DNA from: Cryptomeria japonica
Lineage: Eukaryota; Streptophyta; Pinopsida; Cupressales; Cupressaceae
Assembly (NCBI RefSeq): GCF_030272615.1
Contig: NC_081407.1
Span: 438,555,230 to 438,619,229 of the forward strand
DNA: 64,000 nt
Reading direction: 5' to 3'
Shown: piece after piece, positions 24,690-35,437 of the stretch
Layout: each line of letters begins with the position of its first letter
Numbering within the stretch: the first letter of the stretch is position 1
The notes under the pieces: model-generated
What the model was told of the DNA's origin: nothing
Database searches by the model: none
The model's input: the letters and a program-made list of their open reading frames with translations, nothing else
Program-made: the position numbers and the translations under genes

Positions 24690-25080
24690 ATTTTCTTGAC
24701 AAACCCAAAATTTCTTACACCACTTAAGGTTTATCCCTAGGACATCCTTAGTTTTCTTTAAGATCCTAAATTTTCCTTATTTTATTTTTATTCCTGTTTG
24801 TTAGGATCTCCCAACCCCACTATCCATACATGTTTGATTGATTCTATCTTCCTTTCTTTATATTGTTCGTAACTTTTAGACAAGATGGATGTACATGTGA
24901 ACCACACAATTCATAATGATAACACTTTTTTTCATGGCATATAATGGTCACTTATATCCAATCTTATAACCTCCTTGTGATTGTATACCTAGTGATATGA
25001 TTAAAAGTGATTATATTACATTTCTGATGTATTCCTAGGTATTTCTATTTCTATCATTTAATAGGTTCATTATTTTCATG
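24690..25080. repeat. Diverged dispersed repeat, copy 2
   Basis: Counterpart of 21860-22260, same orientation, about 2.8 kb away. See that entry for the shared phrases. Confidence 0.4.
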
Positions 25081-25241
25081 ATAAACATCCTATGAGAGTC
25101 TAATACATTTTTATTTGAAAATGCTTATGTGCACACAATCTTTCATGGCCTCACATTATTCACATATACATGATAACATCTTTTGGCTATTGCATTTAGT
25201 AAGAGACTATTTATAAACTCTTTGAAATTGTTTTGTATGTT

Positions 25242-26945
25242 TTTTATATTAAAAGCAATAAAACAAGGGTTTTGACCCTAGATACAAACAACGCGTAGGT
25301 AGCATAAAAGAAAAGACAACAAAACAAGAGTGTTGACCCTATATAAACTCAAGTCGAACAAGCCATTAATAGTAGGTCAGAAGACCATTGTTATAAAACA
25401 AAGGCCAAGAAAACCATCAACAACACATTATCAGAAAGCTAGGATCCCAACTCAAGAGTGGGAAGAATCACCCACAACTCGACTCGAAAGAGTTTAGGGG
25501 GGGAAGAATTAAATTTTCGCCAATGACAAACAACAATCCAGGAAATACTACTATTAGGAACATTAGTACAAGTGGGATCAAGGGGCCCAAAATTTCCCTT
25601 AGAGTGTTTATCAACACTTGGAGCAGATTATTGTTGTAGAATAGGAGCAACATGAATAAAAACCTCAAGGCCAAAGGAGGCCACACTAGTAGGAGTAGGA
25701 CCTAGGGGGCAACTGAGGCCACAACAATAGTAAGAGACACAACCCCATCCCGATAGGAGTCATCATCAACATGTGAAGAGTCATCAGAATCCGAAGAATC
25801 AACAACCAAATGATCTACATTCACATCTTTCCACCAAGTAGTAGTATCTTTACGGTGCGAGAGAAGACAATTTGTAGCTAAGTTGAAAAACATTTACGAT
25901 AATGAAGGGGGGGCCATGGCCTAGCCCCAACTATAAGAACCACATCCCCAGGGAGAGTCATATAGATGTCCATGTCGATTAGAATGAAAGAAAAGGTAAG
26001 AAGATCCATGAAGGATGTGGTATCATCCACCTTCAAGAAGTGTCCAATAGAGTTTCTAATGACCTCATAACAAGAATGCTACCAAAAATGAAGAGGAATA
26101 TTGGGAAGACGAACCCACACTGGATGCACATTGAGTGGTTCAGTAAGAGGGTGAAAAGTTGTCCATGGTTTGACTGAGACAGAGTTAACTCCCCTAGCCC
26201 ACAAATTTCTCAACACCAAGTCATGATCATTAGAGGAAGCAAAGGAAGCAATAAAAAACCCTTAGCACAAGGGTAAAGCTCAATGATGCCAACAACCAAA
26301 GGCTTCCAAGAATCACTCACCCAACAATGTAGATTCAGGAGGGAAGACTGAAACCTAACGAATCTACACACCTACCCACAACATTTGTAGAAGCCAACAA
26401 TTTATACCACATCTTGGCCACAAACCACAATAGGGGGGTCTTGGCACAAGGAAGAGGATGAGATTTCCCCTTGGGAGGAAGAGCAACAACAGATTTGGCA
26501 ACATGAGAAAAGACTTGCCCACTAGTAGTAGAAAAAGGCTCAAGATGGGGGGGCACACCTGCAAAAGCCCTTGTTGGACCACCATCAACAGTAGCACTAG
26601 CCCCACCCATAGCTAGAGGGGGAGAAGGTACACTGACATGAGAGAAGAGAGAACCCATAGTAGCACCCACAGGAGAAGGGGCAAACACACCATCAATAGA
26701 GAAAGTTAGGGGAACCACATGGAGATCTGTGGCCTGAGAAAACCCAAACTCCATCGAACCATGAGAAAACCCCACAAAAGAGTGCACTTGTTGAGGTGCA
26801 AGATGGGCAACCATCAAGAATCCCACGTGCATAACACGAACATGGGTAGAGGCTGGAGCAAGAGTGTTGTTCATATATTTTAAAGGAACAAAAATCATAG
26901 TCATCATAGTAACATGTATTGTCTATGTTATTCAAAAAGATATGG
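25242..26945 (-). mobile_element. Internally deleted LINE (ORF1 plus 3' end), minus strand
   Basis: Read on the minus strand, the segment begins near 26945 with an ORF1-like coding region and ends near 25245 with TTTTATTGCTTTTAATATAAAAAA, closely resembling the 3' terminus of the full LINE at 13350-13374. Nothing corresponding to an RT lies between, so ORF2 is missing. Possible target duplications are TTTTGTATGTT (25231-25241) and TTCTGTATGTT (26946-26956), matching 10 of 11. The whole unit is about 1.7 kb. It could be a non-autonomous derivative or a simple deletion product. Confidence 0.6.
25702..26907 (-). pseudogene. LINE ORF1-like (DUF4283) fragment
   Basis: The first 190 codons (26907-26335) are open: a Pro/Ser/Val-rich N-terminus ending in PLLWFVAKMWYKLL. 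Downstream in the same strand, around 26060-26230, the translation includes ARGVNSVSVKPW and VHPVWVRLPNIPLHFW, the signature stretch of the DUF4283 domain found in LINE ORF1 (compare APVWVRLPGLPLEF in the full LINE). An acidic Asp/Ser-rich segment follows near 25740-25830. Stops and frame changes break it. No CCHC knuckle is seen in the remaining part. Confidence 0.6.
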
Positions 26946-27970
26946 TTCTGTATGTTATCTAAGACTTATTTTACTTTATTCTACTAGTTTATAAAAAAAC
27001 AATGTATCTTTTTACTTGGTGAGGGGGTTATTCTATATCCACCTGTTGTGTCTCAAATCAACAGATTGGATAGATTCTAAGGAAATGCCAACTCCTATGA
27101 TCAAACCCTCCAATTGACTTGGCCAACTTATAGAGTGAACCTATTTGGTTACTAACTCTCTCACTTTAGGCTCTGCAGGACCTAGGCGGGTATACCTACT
27201 CACTAGCTGTTCCTTTAACTAATGCTTTTTATAGCAGATTTAGTTTCTTAATCTGATATCTCCTAGTCTCAGAATGGCATAAGTTCCTAGAATGGAGATA
27301 CAGCAGATGAGTTCCAGATTGTTGTTGTAGAAGCTATTCGATCTATGTTTCCTAATTACTTCTGTTTGCTTTAAAATAACAAATGGTGAAATATAGTGAT
27401 GAGTGTAATCTGTTTTTGACCAGTGCCTTCTTTGTTGTTTGGGCTACAGAGTCATTATACTTTCTTCAGGACTTATTATGCGAGCCTGTGAGACAGTTTT
27501 TTAATCCACCCTTTTATAGACCTGTCGGTTATTATTTCTTTTGAGATCAATTTGAATGCTTATATCATATGTTGATTGAATGAATTTAACCCTACCTTTA
27601 AGGGACCAATCAATGAAGTATTGCGAGGAACAATTACAATTCGCAAGCAAAACTTTTGTTTCAACCTTATAACATGAAGCACAAATCCGATTTCAAGAAT
27701 ATGAATAACCTTATCACTTTAGATAATATCACAGACGAGTGCCAAAACAAAGTGAAATAATCCACAACACACACGCAAAGAAAAACAATAGTTCATAGCA
27801 TGTATTCCATTGAAGTTTGTAAAACTTACAGGCTGTCATACATCGCCATCTTCTTATTGTGTTTTTTTTTTTTGTTCCCCCTTTTACTTTACAAAAACCA
27901 TTCTCATATATATATGGGAATGAAAGCTATTCATGAAAAGACATGTCTTTTCGAAATGCTAATCATTAGT

Positions 27971-30900
27971 TTAAACATTTCTAACAAACTTAAGCAAAAA
28001 GAGATTAAGAATTCCTAAATGATGAATATAATCATCGTCCTTGAAGGTTTTGATTCGAGCACTTTGTTTCTTCAATTCATCTCTCTGCGACAGATACTTG
28101 AATATCATCTGGTTGACAGTAGGGGCCATATCCTTACTTCGATCTATTTCTGACAAGGCCCAATCCTTGACGCTGATGAGCTCTTTTCGCAAATCTTCCA
28201 GGGATATCACTTCTCCTTCTTTGTAAATAGAGGGCATTCCAACAGGTTTCTCATCATCCAATTCCTTCAGATCTCTTCTCAGCGTATCTTCAAGCTTAAC
28301 ATGATTCTCCATATACGCAGTCCCCTCAGTTTTTTCCTCTGGTGTCATGGCATCGACATTATTCAGTACTTCATGCAGTCGTGCTTTTAATCTCTCATGC
28401 TCTGTTAACGCCTTTATTGTTCCATTATATACTTTCCAATATGGTTCAACCTGCAAGAGCATGGTGTTAAACCGATGTCCGATGATATCATTGACCAGTT
28501 TGTCCATCCTTTGTTGGATACCTTCTGCACGTTTATTGGCTTTTTCTGCTTGATACTTCCAGTACAGAGCATCAGAGACATCGTCCAAGCTACGTCCCGT
28601 GGGGTATGAGGTGTATTTGCTTATAGGAGTCCCTGTCTCTAGTTGCAATATTTTTGCTTGCAACTTTTGATTCTCCTCTTTAGATTTTTCATACAACCCC
28701 TTGTATGTGACGTTCTCTCTGACCAAAAATTCTGTCTGGTCCAGGTTCAATCTAGCAACATCCAAGTTTAGTTTAGCAGTGACCCTAGGGTCAGTCTTTC
28801 CAACCTGATGAACCATGAGGTGCCCAAAGGTTTCTTCAATGTCCACAATGATAGGCCTCTTCCCTTTTGGATATAATGCCCATTGTAGGAGAGCTTTCTT
28901 GTCAGGATCATATCCAGAGCCTAGGAATAATTTGTCTATCTCCCGAGGCAACACCTGTTGATTCAAGTCTTGTTTTTTTAGGAATCCGTCAAAAAGAAGT
29001 GCTGAGTTTATATCCCAACCAGAAAAGATGATTACACCGGCCTCTTTTAATAATTTTCTCCCTTTCTCAGGGGTCATATCTTTCATGAGGACATAAATCT
29101 CATCCTGCGATTTCTTCATCTGTTCTTCTTCTGGTCTTCCAGCCATGCTTCGTTTAACATGTGCTCCTTTGTACTGGTACAAAAATGAAAGGAATTCCCT
29201 AGAAGAGGCGAATCCATCATCAGCGACAAAATCTTCATGTTCAGTCATCCTTATATCAATGACATCCTTAATATTAATTTCACCAGTGTCCATATTTATC
29301 TCTGCTTCAAAACCAGGAGGATAATCTTCTCTAGGAGAATCAGCAGGGATACTACTAGCAGTTGATTTTGGTGACATGTGAGCTAAGGGTTGACTATCCT
29401 TCTCAGTATTAATAAAATGAAGGAATTGTGGGGGCACTCTATGCATGATCTCTGCTTCATGTTGAAGCAGCCTTTTAGCCACTTCCAAAGGATCTTGGAG
29501 ATTTCCAATTAGATCTCCATCTATCATTCCCCTTGCCCTTTTCCATTTGTAGGCCTCCCAAGTCAATCCACTCTTTTCTCTCAAAACCCTGGCCTCTTCT
29601 CTTTCAAGATTTTTAATCAGGTCATCTGGCATTTTGGCTACATGTATTCCATCTTTGAGTTTTTGTGACGCTCTGGCAGCTCTTATATACCCTTCAGGAT
29701 CGAAGCTCTCTCTAGGCTCACCCAGAGTCATGCCATAGTAATCTAACTTATTCTGTAGTAAATGATAGCTTTTTGAACTTTTAACAATAAAGTCAGAAAA
29801 AACCAATAAACCTGGAACGATGGACTGTTTACCGAAATCTGTTAGGTGTTTAGCACTGACAATAGACAATTGTCTTATAATCTCCAGGCTAGCCACCCTG
29901 TTTGGCACTATAATTGGAAGCATGTGGGGTTTCCCTTCATATCCAAATACCCTGATTTCTGTGTGATTATCATGGCAATACCAATCACCCCAATTATGAT
30001 CAATCTGTGACTCTGGGGAGAAGTCCTTTGGTCTGAGGAATCTCTTGATTTCAGGGGACAAAGTGTAATCCCTGTGTTGCCCAAAAGCTGCACTAAGAGG
30101 TTTCACAAAATATTCTTGAAAGTGCCAGTACTGGTTGTTCATGAACCTCTGGTCCCATGCAGAAACCCATAACTGAATTGGCTTCCTCAAACCATTCTTA
30201 TCATAAGATCTAATGCAGAAATCATCCGACCAGAAGTTAATCTCTTGTCCACAATAAAGAATGATATGCATTAACAAGGAGTACAATGAAAAATTAACAT
30301 TCACAAGATCCCCTTTCAATTTTTCCAACCCATGATTTAAGGCATCTGCAACATAAGTGGCAAAATCAAATGACCTAGGGTCTTTTGACTGTAAGTCAAC
30401 ACACAGAACCATAACCCCAATATCCATGAGTGGATGAGCCTCTAGGCCTAATACTTGGGCTACAACATAATATGTATATTTGAAATATGGATGGAAGTGG
30501 TTGACATCAAACGGCACCTTGTCATCTTTGCTGAACGGAACAAATGACCCACCCACTTTTGGACGGTGAATAGGTAGTCTCCAAGTCCTGTAGATGTTTT
30601 CCAGACTAAAGAATTCTTGTGAAAGTTTCTTCATATCAATACTCTCCTCCACCTCCCAGTCGAAATCAAATACCATATCAATAGTTTGTTTGCTAATCAC
30701 TACTAATGGATTCCCTCTGTAATCGCATATGGTTTTGGTTCTCGGAATATAACAATCTACCAGAGCTTTCATTAATTCAACATCTACAAACACGTTCGGG
30801 ACTACCAATTTCCCTAAGTTCTTCTTCCATAGATTACATATGGGCTCGGGAGCATCCCTTCTTTTGTAGCTAAACAAGAATAATTCATGTCCTCTGATTT

Positions 30901-31138
30901 CAGTCCAAATGTCTCCTAGATTTTCAAATCTATCCTCCAATCCTTCTTCTTCACTTTTGATTTTTTTAGACCTTACACTAGATGAGGGACACTGGTCTAA
31001 CAAATCCTGAGTCAGAGCTCTCCCTTCTTTCTTTTGTCTCTTGGGCTTCTCTTCAGGGTTTAGTTCTTTTCCTTTCCTACTCTTTTTAGAAGAAGAAGAC
31101 GAAGGTTCCATGATTACAGCAAATATGAGAGACAACAC
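27971..31138 (-). CDS. LTR-encoded 1,055-aa protein of unknown function (intact copy)
   Basis: A single open frame lies entirely inside the 3' LTR. The likelier start is Met10 (31111-31109), since MEPSSSSSKK begins a typical disordered basic leader; the longer start at 31138 is also open. Residues 10-70 are Ser/Lys-rich with nuclear-localisation-like clusters (KPKRQKKEGR). Residues ~70-480 look globular and are rich in aromatics (FHPYFKYTYYVVAQVLGLE, DLVNVNFSLYSLLMHIILY). Residues ~480-640 are charged and include YPPGFEAEINMDTGEINIKD. The final ~230 residues have long stretches of heptad-like coiled coil (SKEENQKLQAKILQLE, EKANKRAEGIQQRMDK). No RT, protease, integrase, gag or helicase motif is visible. 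I do not recognise a family. The overall plan recalls plant retroelement accessory proteins with a mobile-domain-like region plus coiled coil, but that is a guess. Confidence 0.75.
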   Translation of the reverse strand: MLSLIFAVIMEPSSSSSKKSRKGKELNPEEKPKRQKKEGRALTQDLLDQCPSSSVRSKKIKSEEEGLEDRFENLGDIWTEIRGHELFLFSYKRRDAPEPICNLWKKNLGKLVVPNVFVDVELMKALVDCYIPRTKTICDYRGNPLVVISKQTIDMVFDFDWEVEESIDMKKLSQEFFSLENIYRTWRLPIHRPKVGGSFVPFSKDDKVPFDVNHFHPYFKYTYYVVAQVLGLEAHPLMDIGVMVLCVDLQSKDPRSFDFATYVADALNHGLEKLKGDLVNVNFSLYSLLMHIILYCGQEINFWSDDFCIRSYDKNGLRKPIQLWVSAWDQRFMNNQYWHFQEYFVKPLSAAFGQHRDYTLSPEIKRFLRPKDFSPESQIDHNWGDWYCHDNHTEIRVFGYEGKPHMLPIIVPNRVASLEIIRQLSIVSAKHLTDFGKQSIVPGLLVFSDFIVKSSKSYHLLQNKLDYYGMTLGEPRESFDPEGYIRAARASQKLKDGIHVAKMPDDLIKNLEREEARVLREKSGLTWEAYKWKRARGMIDGDLIGNLQDPLEVAKRLLQHEAEIMHRVPPQFLHFINTEKDSQPLAHMSPKSTASSIPADSPREDYPPGFEAEINMDTGEINIKDVIDIRMTEHEDFVADDGFASSREFLSFLYQYKGAHVKRSMAGRPEEEQMKKSQDEIYVLMKDMTPEKGRKLLKEAGVIIFSGWDINSALLFDGFLKKQDLNQQVLPREIDKLFLGSGYDPDKKALLQWALYPKGKRPIIVDIEETFGHLMVHQVGKTDPRVTAKLNLDVARLNLDQTEFLVRENVTYKGLYEKSKEENQKLQAKILQLETGTPISKYTSYPTGRSLDDVSDALYWKYQAEKANKRAEGIQQRMDKLVNDIIGHRFNTMLLQVEPYWKVYNGTIKALTEHERLKARLHEVLNNVDAMTPEEKTEGTAYMENHVKLEDTLRRDLKELDDEKPVGMPSIYKEGEVISLEDLRKELISVKDWALSEIDRSKDMAPTVNQMIFKYLSQRDELKKQSARIKTFKDDDYIHHLGILNLFLLKFVRNV

Positions 31139-31379
31139 TTACTTGGAGAAATGTCCAGCTCTTCTGACTGTCGTTCACAAGTTTCCGCAAGTTCTTCGCA
31201 ATTTTCAGTCTTTTAGCATTGATCTGGATCTTATGAAAATTCAATCAGTTCAACTGTAATCGTATGGGCAACTTGTGCACAATTAATGTTCTGCGTCTAC
31301 AACGGCTACTCAAGTGTTTAAACTTAATTGCAGATGTGACATTCTTCACTTGGGCCTTTAACTCTTTCGCGGGAAGTAT

Positions 31380-31960
31380 AGTTCGACCAAAGTGATCGTA
31401 TTTCAAGTTATCGATGAAACCCTTGTCTTCGGCCGAGTGTTTAAATCTTCCATCGAAAGCCCATTCTCTTCGATACTATTCTTTCGGTGAATAGCCCATA
31501 TCGAGAAGCCACCTTCAAGACTCATCGAAATCATTCTTTCATCGATAGACCTCTTTTTCGATAGGTCACTCGCAAGTTTCATTGAAATCATTCTTTCGAT
31601 GAGTTCCTTTCTTTGGTGAAGGCTCATGTATGTTCATCGACAGTTCTTTTCCATCGATATCCTCCTTTATCGATGAAACACTTTTGCTTTTGTTCGACAT
31701 TATGTCATCGATGAGATTTTGCATTTCGATGAATGCTTTATGAGTTTCTTCGGTAGTTATATTTCTTCGAAATCACTTTTTGCCTTTTGCCTTTTGTTTT
31801 TCACTTTTTCGATGAAGCTTGGAGTATCGATGAGCGGTTTTTTGTATTCAACGAAGGTGACTTTTTGCCGAAATACTTTTGCTTGGTGCTTTACATACTT
31901 TATTTCGATGAAAGTACTCTTTCGATGAAACTTCTTTCGGAGTGCTCGATACAAGTTGCT
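31380..31960 (-). promoter_or_regulatory. TCGA-rich repeat cluster in the LTR 5' region
   Basis: I count 21 TCGA tetranucleotides between 31383 and 31946, about ten times the chance number, most within TTTCATCGA, ATCGATGAA or TTTCGATGA. The spacing is irregular. The block lies in the first part of the LTR (element orientation), where U3 promoter and enhancer sequence is expected. The same block is at 42836-43402 in the other LTR, where two sites decayed here (TTGA and TTGG) are still TCGA. The regulatory role is inferred from position only. Confidence 0.45.
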
Positions 31961-32177
31961 GGCCGAAACATCTTTTAGTCTTTACGCCTATGGAAATATA
32001 CATTTTTTTATATATATTTTTTTATTTTCAGATATAGTGTCCAACAGCGGCTCTGACTGAGGATGGAGGCATATTGAATATGTCTTCAAGAATTCAGAAT
32101 CTCTGGTTAGCGCAGATATATGATGGTATTTACAATGGAAATGGATCCTAATCTACTGTACATGTGATATAGTATGT

Positions 32178-33796
32178 TCAAGAAAAGAAGTTTTTTAAGA
32201 ATTGCCCATGTACTGGCAATTCTTGGACCTCCCCTGTTGCGTTTTGAAGCAAATAGGAATCCTCCCCCTTTTTATCTATGATCACATATGGGCCGATCCA
32301 TAAGGCTTCAAATTTACCATGCTTGCCTTTGTCTTGACTCCTAGCATTCCACATTAAAACCCAATCACCTACACAAAATTTTCTATTTGATGTCCTCTTG
32401 TCATATAACTTCTTCATTTGATTTTGAATCTTGACATTCTGCTTTTGAGCTTCTACCCTGACTTCATCAAGTTCTACTAACTGCATTATCCTTTCTTGTG
32501 ATGGATCTTCAACATCTATCTCTTCTTGAATCATGAATCTATATACAGGCAAGAGAACATCTTTTTAATGATCTTTAGGATATTCTTGTTGCTAGATTCA
32601 ACTTGTCCATTCCCTTGAGGGTGGTAGGGAGAAGAATGTGATATGTTAATGCCATATTCTCCACAAAAAGTGTTGAATTCTTCTGATCTAAAGGACATGC
32701 CATTGTCTGAGATGATCCTTGCAGGGACACCGAATCTAGAAATAATGTTCTCCATTAAGAATTTTATCACCACTTTGCTAGTGGCCTGTCTGGTGGGTAT
32801 TGCCTCCACCCATTTGGTAAAATAGTCTGTAGCGACCAATATCCATCTGTGTCTTCCACTGGATTTTTCTGATATTTCCCCTATAAAGTCTATTCCCCAT
32901 TGTTGAAATGGTTCCTCAGCCAACATTGGTCTCAATAGGAGTGATCCTTGATACTTTGTTTTGTTTGAAAACTTTTGACAAGCTTCACACTTTCTGACAT
33001 ATCTATAAGAATCATTGAAGACACATGGCCAATAATATCCAACTCTCAATATTTTATGTGCTGTAGTCTTGGCCGAGAAATGACCACCACAAACCCCATC
33101 ATGCATTTCATGAAGAACCTTGTCTGCCTGGCAGTTGTCTAGACATAATAATAATATCCCATCTCTATTTTTCCAATATAAGTCCCCATTGATAATTACA
33201 TATCTTGCTGATTTTAACTTCAAAGCTCTCTTCTGATTATCAGTCATACCATCTGGACATTTCAGGTGCTTAAGGTAGTATATGATATCAGTGTACCATG
33301 CTGTTCTCTCAATACTGAAGTTGGCTTCTTCCCATCCAACCTGATTCACACCAGATTCCTCAATTTCAGTTCCTGTCATGAGTTTGGCCAACCCTTGTCC
33401 TTTGATAACCTGTGAAATTTTGAGCTCAATGTTAAATTCTTGTATCTGATTGATCCATTTACATCTTTTGCCCGTGACCTCAGTCTGTCTGAAGATATCT
33501 TTTACTACTGCATTGGGGACATAAGCTATAACTTTAGCCCCTACTAAGTATGGTCTAAATTGTTTCACTGCTTTGACCAAAGCATAAGCTTGCTTTTCAT
33601 TCAGTTCATATTTTACTTCTGAAGGGCTCAAAGACTTGCTGAAGTATGCGATAGGCTGCTCATACCCTTTTGAATTTTTCTGTAACAACACTGCTGCTAT
33701 AGTGTGACAAGAGGCGAATGAGAATATTATAAAAGTTTTACCAAAATCTGGGGAAATTAATACTGGTGCCTCGGAAATTGCCCTTTTGATTGCCAC
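32178..33796 (-). pseudogene. gypsy 1 degenerate RNase H and integrase
   Basis: The frame continues directly from the RT ORF after the TAG at 33830. About residues 1-140 are the Ty3-type RNase H, but the catalytic Asp positions read SFAS (normally TDAS) and YVPN (normally TDH), so it should be inactive. Integrase follows: a HHCC zinc-binding region (HEMHDGVCGGHF, then CEACQK near 32960) and a DDE core with GIDFIG, ISDNGMSF and GQVESSNKN. After NKNILKIIKKMF the reading jumps: the frame ends at 32531 and resumes at 32552 in another frame with the C-terminal region (FCVGDWVLMWNARS, then WIGPYVI), ending at 32178. The missing middle of the catalytic domain indicates an internal deletion. All three DDE residues are present. 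Confidence 0.85.
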
Positions 33797-33829
33797 AAAG
33801 GAATCAATTGCTTCTTCGGTCCAATCTAT

Positions 33830-35422
33830 CTAGGCCTCTTTCTTTAACATCCTTACTATAGGTTTTACTATGTCTGCAAAATTCAAAATAAATCTTCTCA
33901 CAAAATTTATTTGTCCCAAGAATGATTGAATGGCTTTGATAGTTCGGGGGATGGGAACCTCATTAATAGCTGCTACCCTTTCAGGGTCAATTCTTACTCC
34001 CTCCTTGGATACTATGTGTCCAAGTAATTTTCCCTCTTCAACACCAAAGTGGCATTTTTTAGGATTCAAGGAAATCCCATATTCTAAGGCCCTTTTAAAT
34101 ATCTTTTCAAGGTGTTCACAATGATCATCAGCTTTCTTTGAGTATGCAGTCAGATCGTCTTGGTATACTACCATGATTACATCAATCAACTCTGCAAAAG
34201 CCACATCCATTGCCCTTTGAAAAGTAGCTCCAGCATTGGTCAATCCAAATGGCATTCGTGCATAGACATAAGTGCCCCATGGAGTTGTGAAGGCTGTCTT
34301 ATATTTTTCAGTTTCTCTAACTTTCACCTGATTGTAACCTGAAAATCCATCCATCATAGACAGCAACTCACACCCTGTTACCTTCTGCAGCTTGTTATCC
34401 ATATTTGGCAATGGATAGTTATCCTTTAGAGATGATATGTTTAAATTCCTAAAGTCTACACATAATCTAATATCCCCATTTTTCTTCCTGACTGGTACCA
34501 AGTTAGAAACCCATGTGGAATATCTGCATGGTTCAATTATTCCCGCGTCTTTCATCTTTATAATCTCTTCCCTCATTTTTGGTAACAATGTTGGATTAAT
34601 AGGTCTTTGCTTTTGTCTGAATGGTTTAGGTTCTGGTTTAAGTGGTATCTCATGTTGAAAGAGATCTTCCCTATAAGCTTTGAGATCTTCATAAGACCAT
34701 GCAAACACATGTTTGTATCTTTTTAGCAACATTATCAGTTGTTGCCTCATAGCAGGAGTTAATTTTTTTCCAATAAAAACATTTCTGGGGGCTCCTTCAT
34801 TCCCTAGGTTGATTTGTTCAACATCACTCTCTTTAACAGCTGACCCTTTGGTTTCAATCACATCTTGAGCATTAAAAATTCTTTCTAATGCTACTAGGCC
34901 TCTTGGCAATTTATTTGACTTTAGTTGTATAATTTCATGTCCAAATAAAGTTTCCTTACCTTCAGTTTTCTCCACAAAGTCATTAAAATTTATAGCTTGA
35001 GTCTGATAATGATCAACACACTGTAAGAAGTTCAGCAGATCTGCATCATCTTGAAACACTTGCCAATTATACAAGTTATCGGGAACATATGGTCTTACTT
35101 TCATCTCTACTTTAGATATCCCAGTTAGCGTTATATCATTGCCTTTTAATGCAATATTTGCTAAAAAATCTGCCATGATGTTCTTCGACCTATCTATCCA
35201 GTTTATCTGAAAAGCATCAAAAAGCTCCATGGTATCCCATACAACATTCCTGTATTGTTTCAGTCTTAAGTGTTTTGAGGCATATTTTTCCTTTACTTGT
35301 GAGACTATCAATTCTGAATCACCAAAAACACTTATCAATTTGATTCCATGTTTGACTGCTATGTTAAGACCAGTGAGTAGGGCTTCATATTCGGCAATAT
35401 TATTTGTACACTCAAATAACAA
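33830..35422 (-). pseudogene. gypsy 1 archaeal-type RNase H (C-terminal part) and reverse transcriptase
   Basis: The N-terminal ~100 residues complete an RNase H that starts in the preceding ORF: NIAEYEALLTGL, FGDSELIVSQV and KNIMADFLANIA give the remaining catalytic acidic residues. After a ~170-residue linker, the Ty3-type RT spans about residues 270-510 (34612-33890): PCRYSTWVSNLVPVRKKNG, LCVDFRNLN, MMDGFSGYNQ, MPFGLTNAGATFQRAM, the catalytic YQDD (in VVYQDDLTAYSK) and HFGVEEGKLLGHIVS. The ORF itself is uninterrupted (530 codons). It is in frame with both neighbours and separated from each by one TAG (35438 and 33830), so it was once part of one polyprotein. Confidence 0.9.
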
Positions 35423-35437
35423 CTTGAAAGAATATTT

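Larger units (their letters stand above)
19787..25241. other. 3' flank of cyclin gene and AT-rich intergenic DNA
   Basis: After the cyclin stop the sequence becomes AT-rich, with no supported gene. It contains a ~68-bp imperfect tandem repeat at 22699-22830 and two diverged copies of a longer repeat (about 21860-22260 and 24690-25080), listed separately. No clear polyadenylation signal stands out. The remainder may include very old transposon debris that I cannot identify. Confidence 0.5.
27044..32046 (-). repeat. 3' LTR of gypsy 1 (5,003 bp)
   Basis: Matches 38500-43502 at a constant offset of 11,456 bp. In element orientation it has 908 bp before the internal ORF, a 3,168-bp ORF, then 927 bp. 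The first 900 bp hold a dense set of TCGA tetranucleotides (about 31383-31946) and a TATATATAAAAAA stretch close to the edge. Plant LTRs are commonly a few hundred bp to about 2 kb, so this one is exceptionally long. Confidence 0.95.

Noticed and set aside
31757-31954. 65-codon minus-strand ORF in the LTR (also 43213-43410)
   Set aside because: Lies in the TCGA repeat block; its basic peptide is a product of the repeated DNA motif, with no independent support as a gene.
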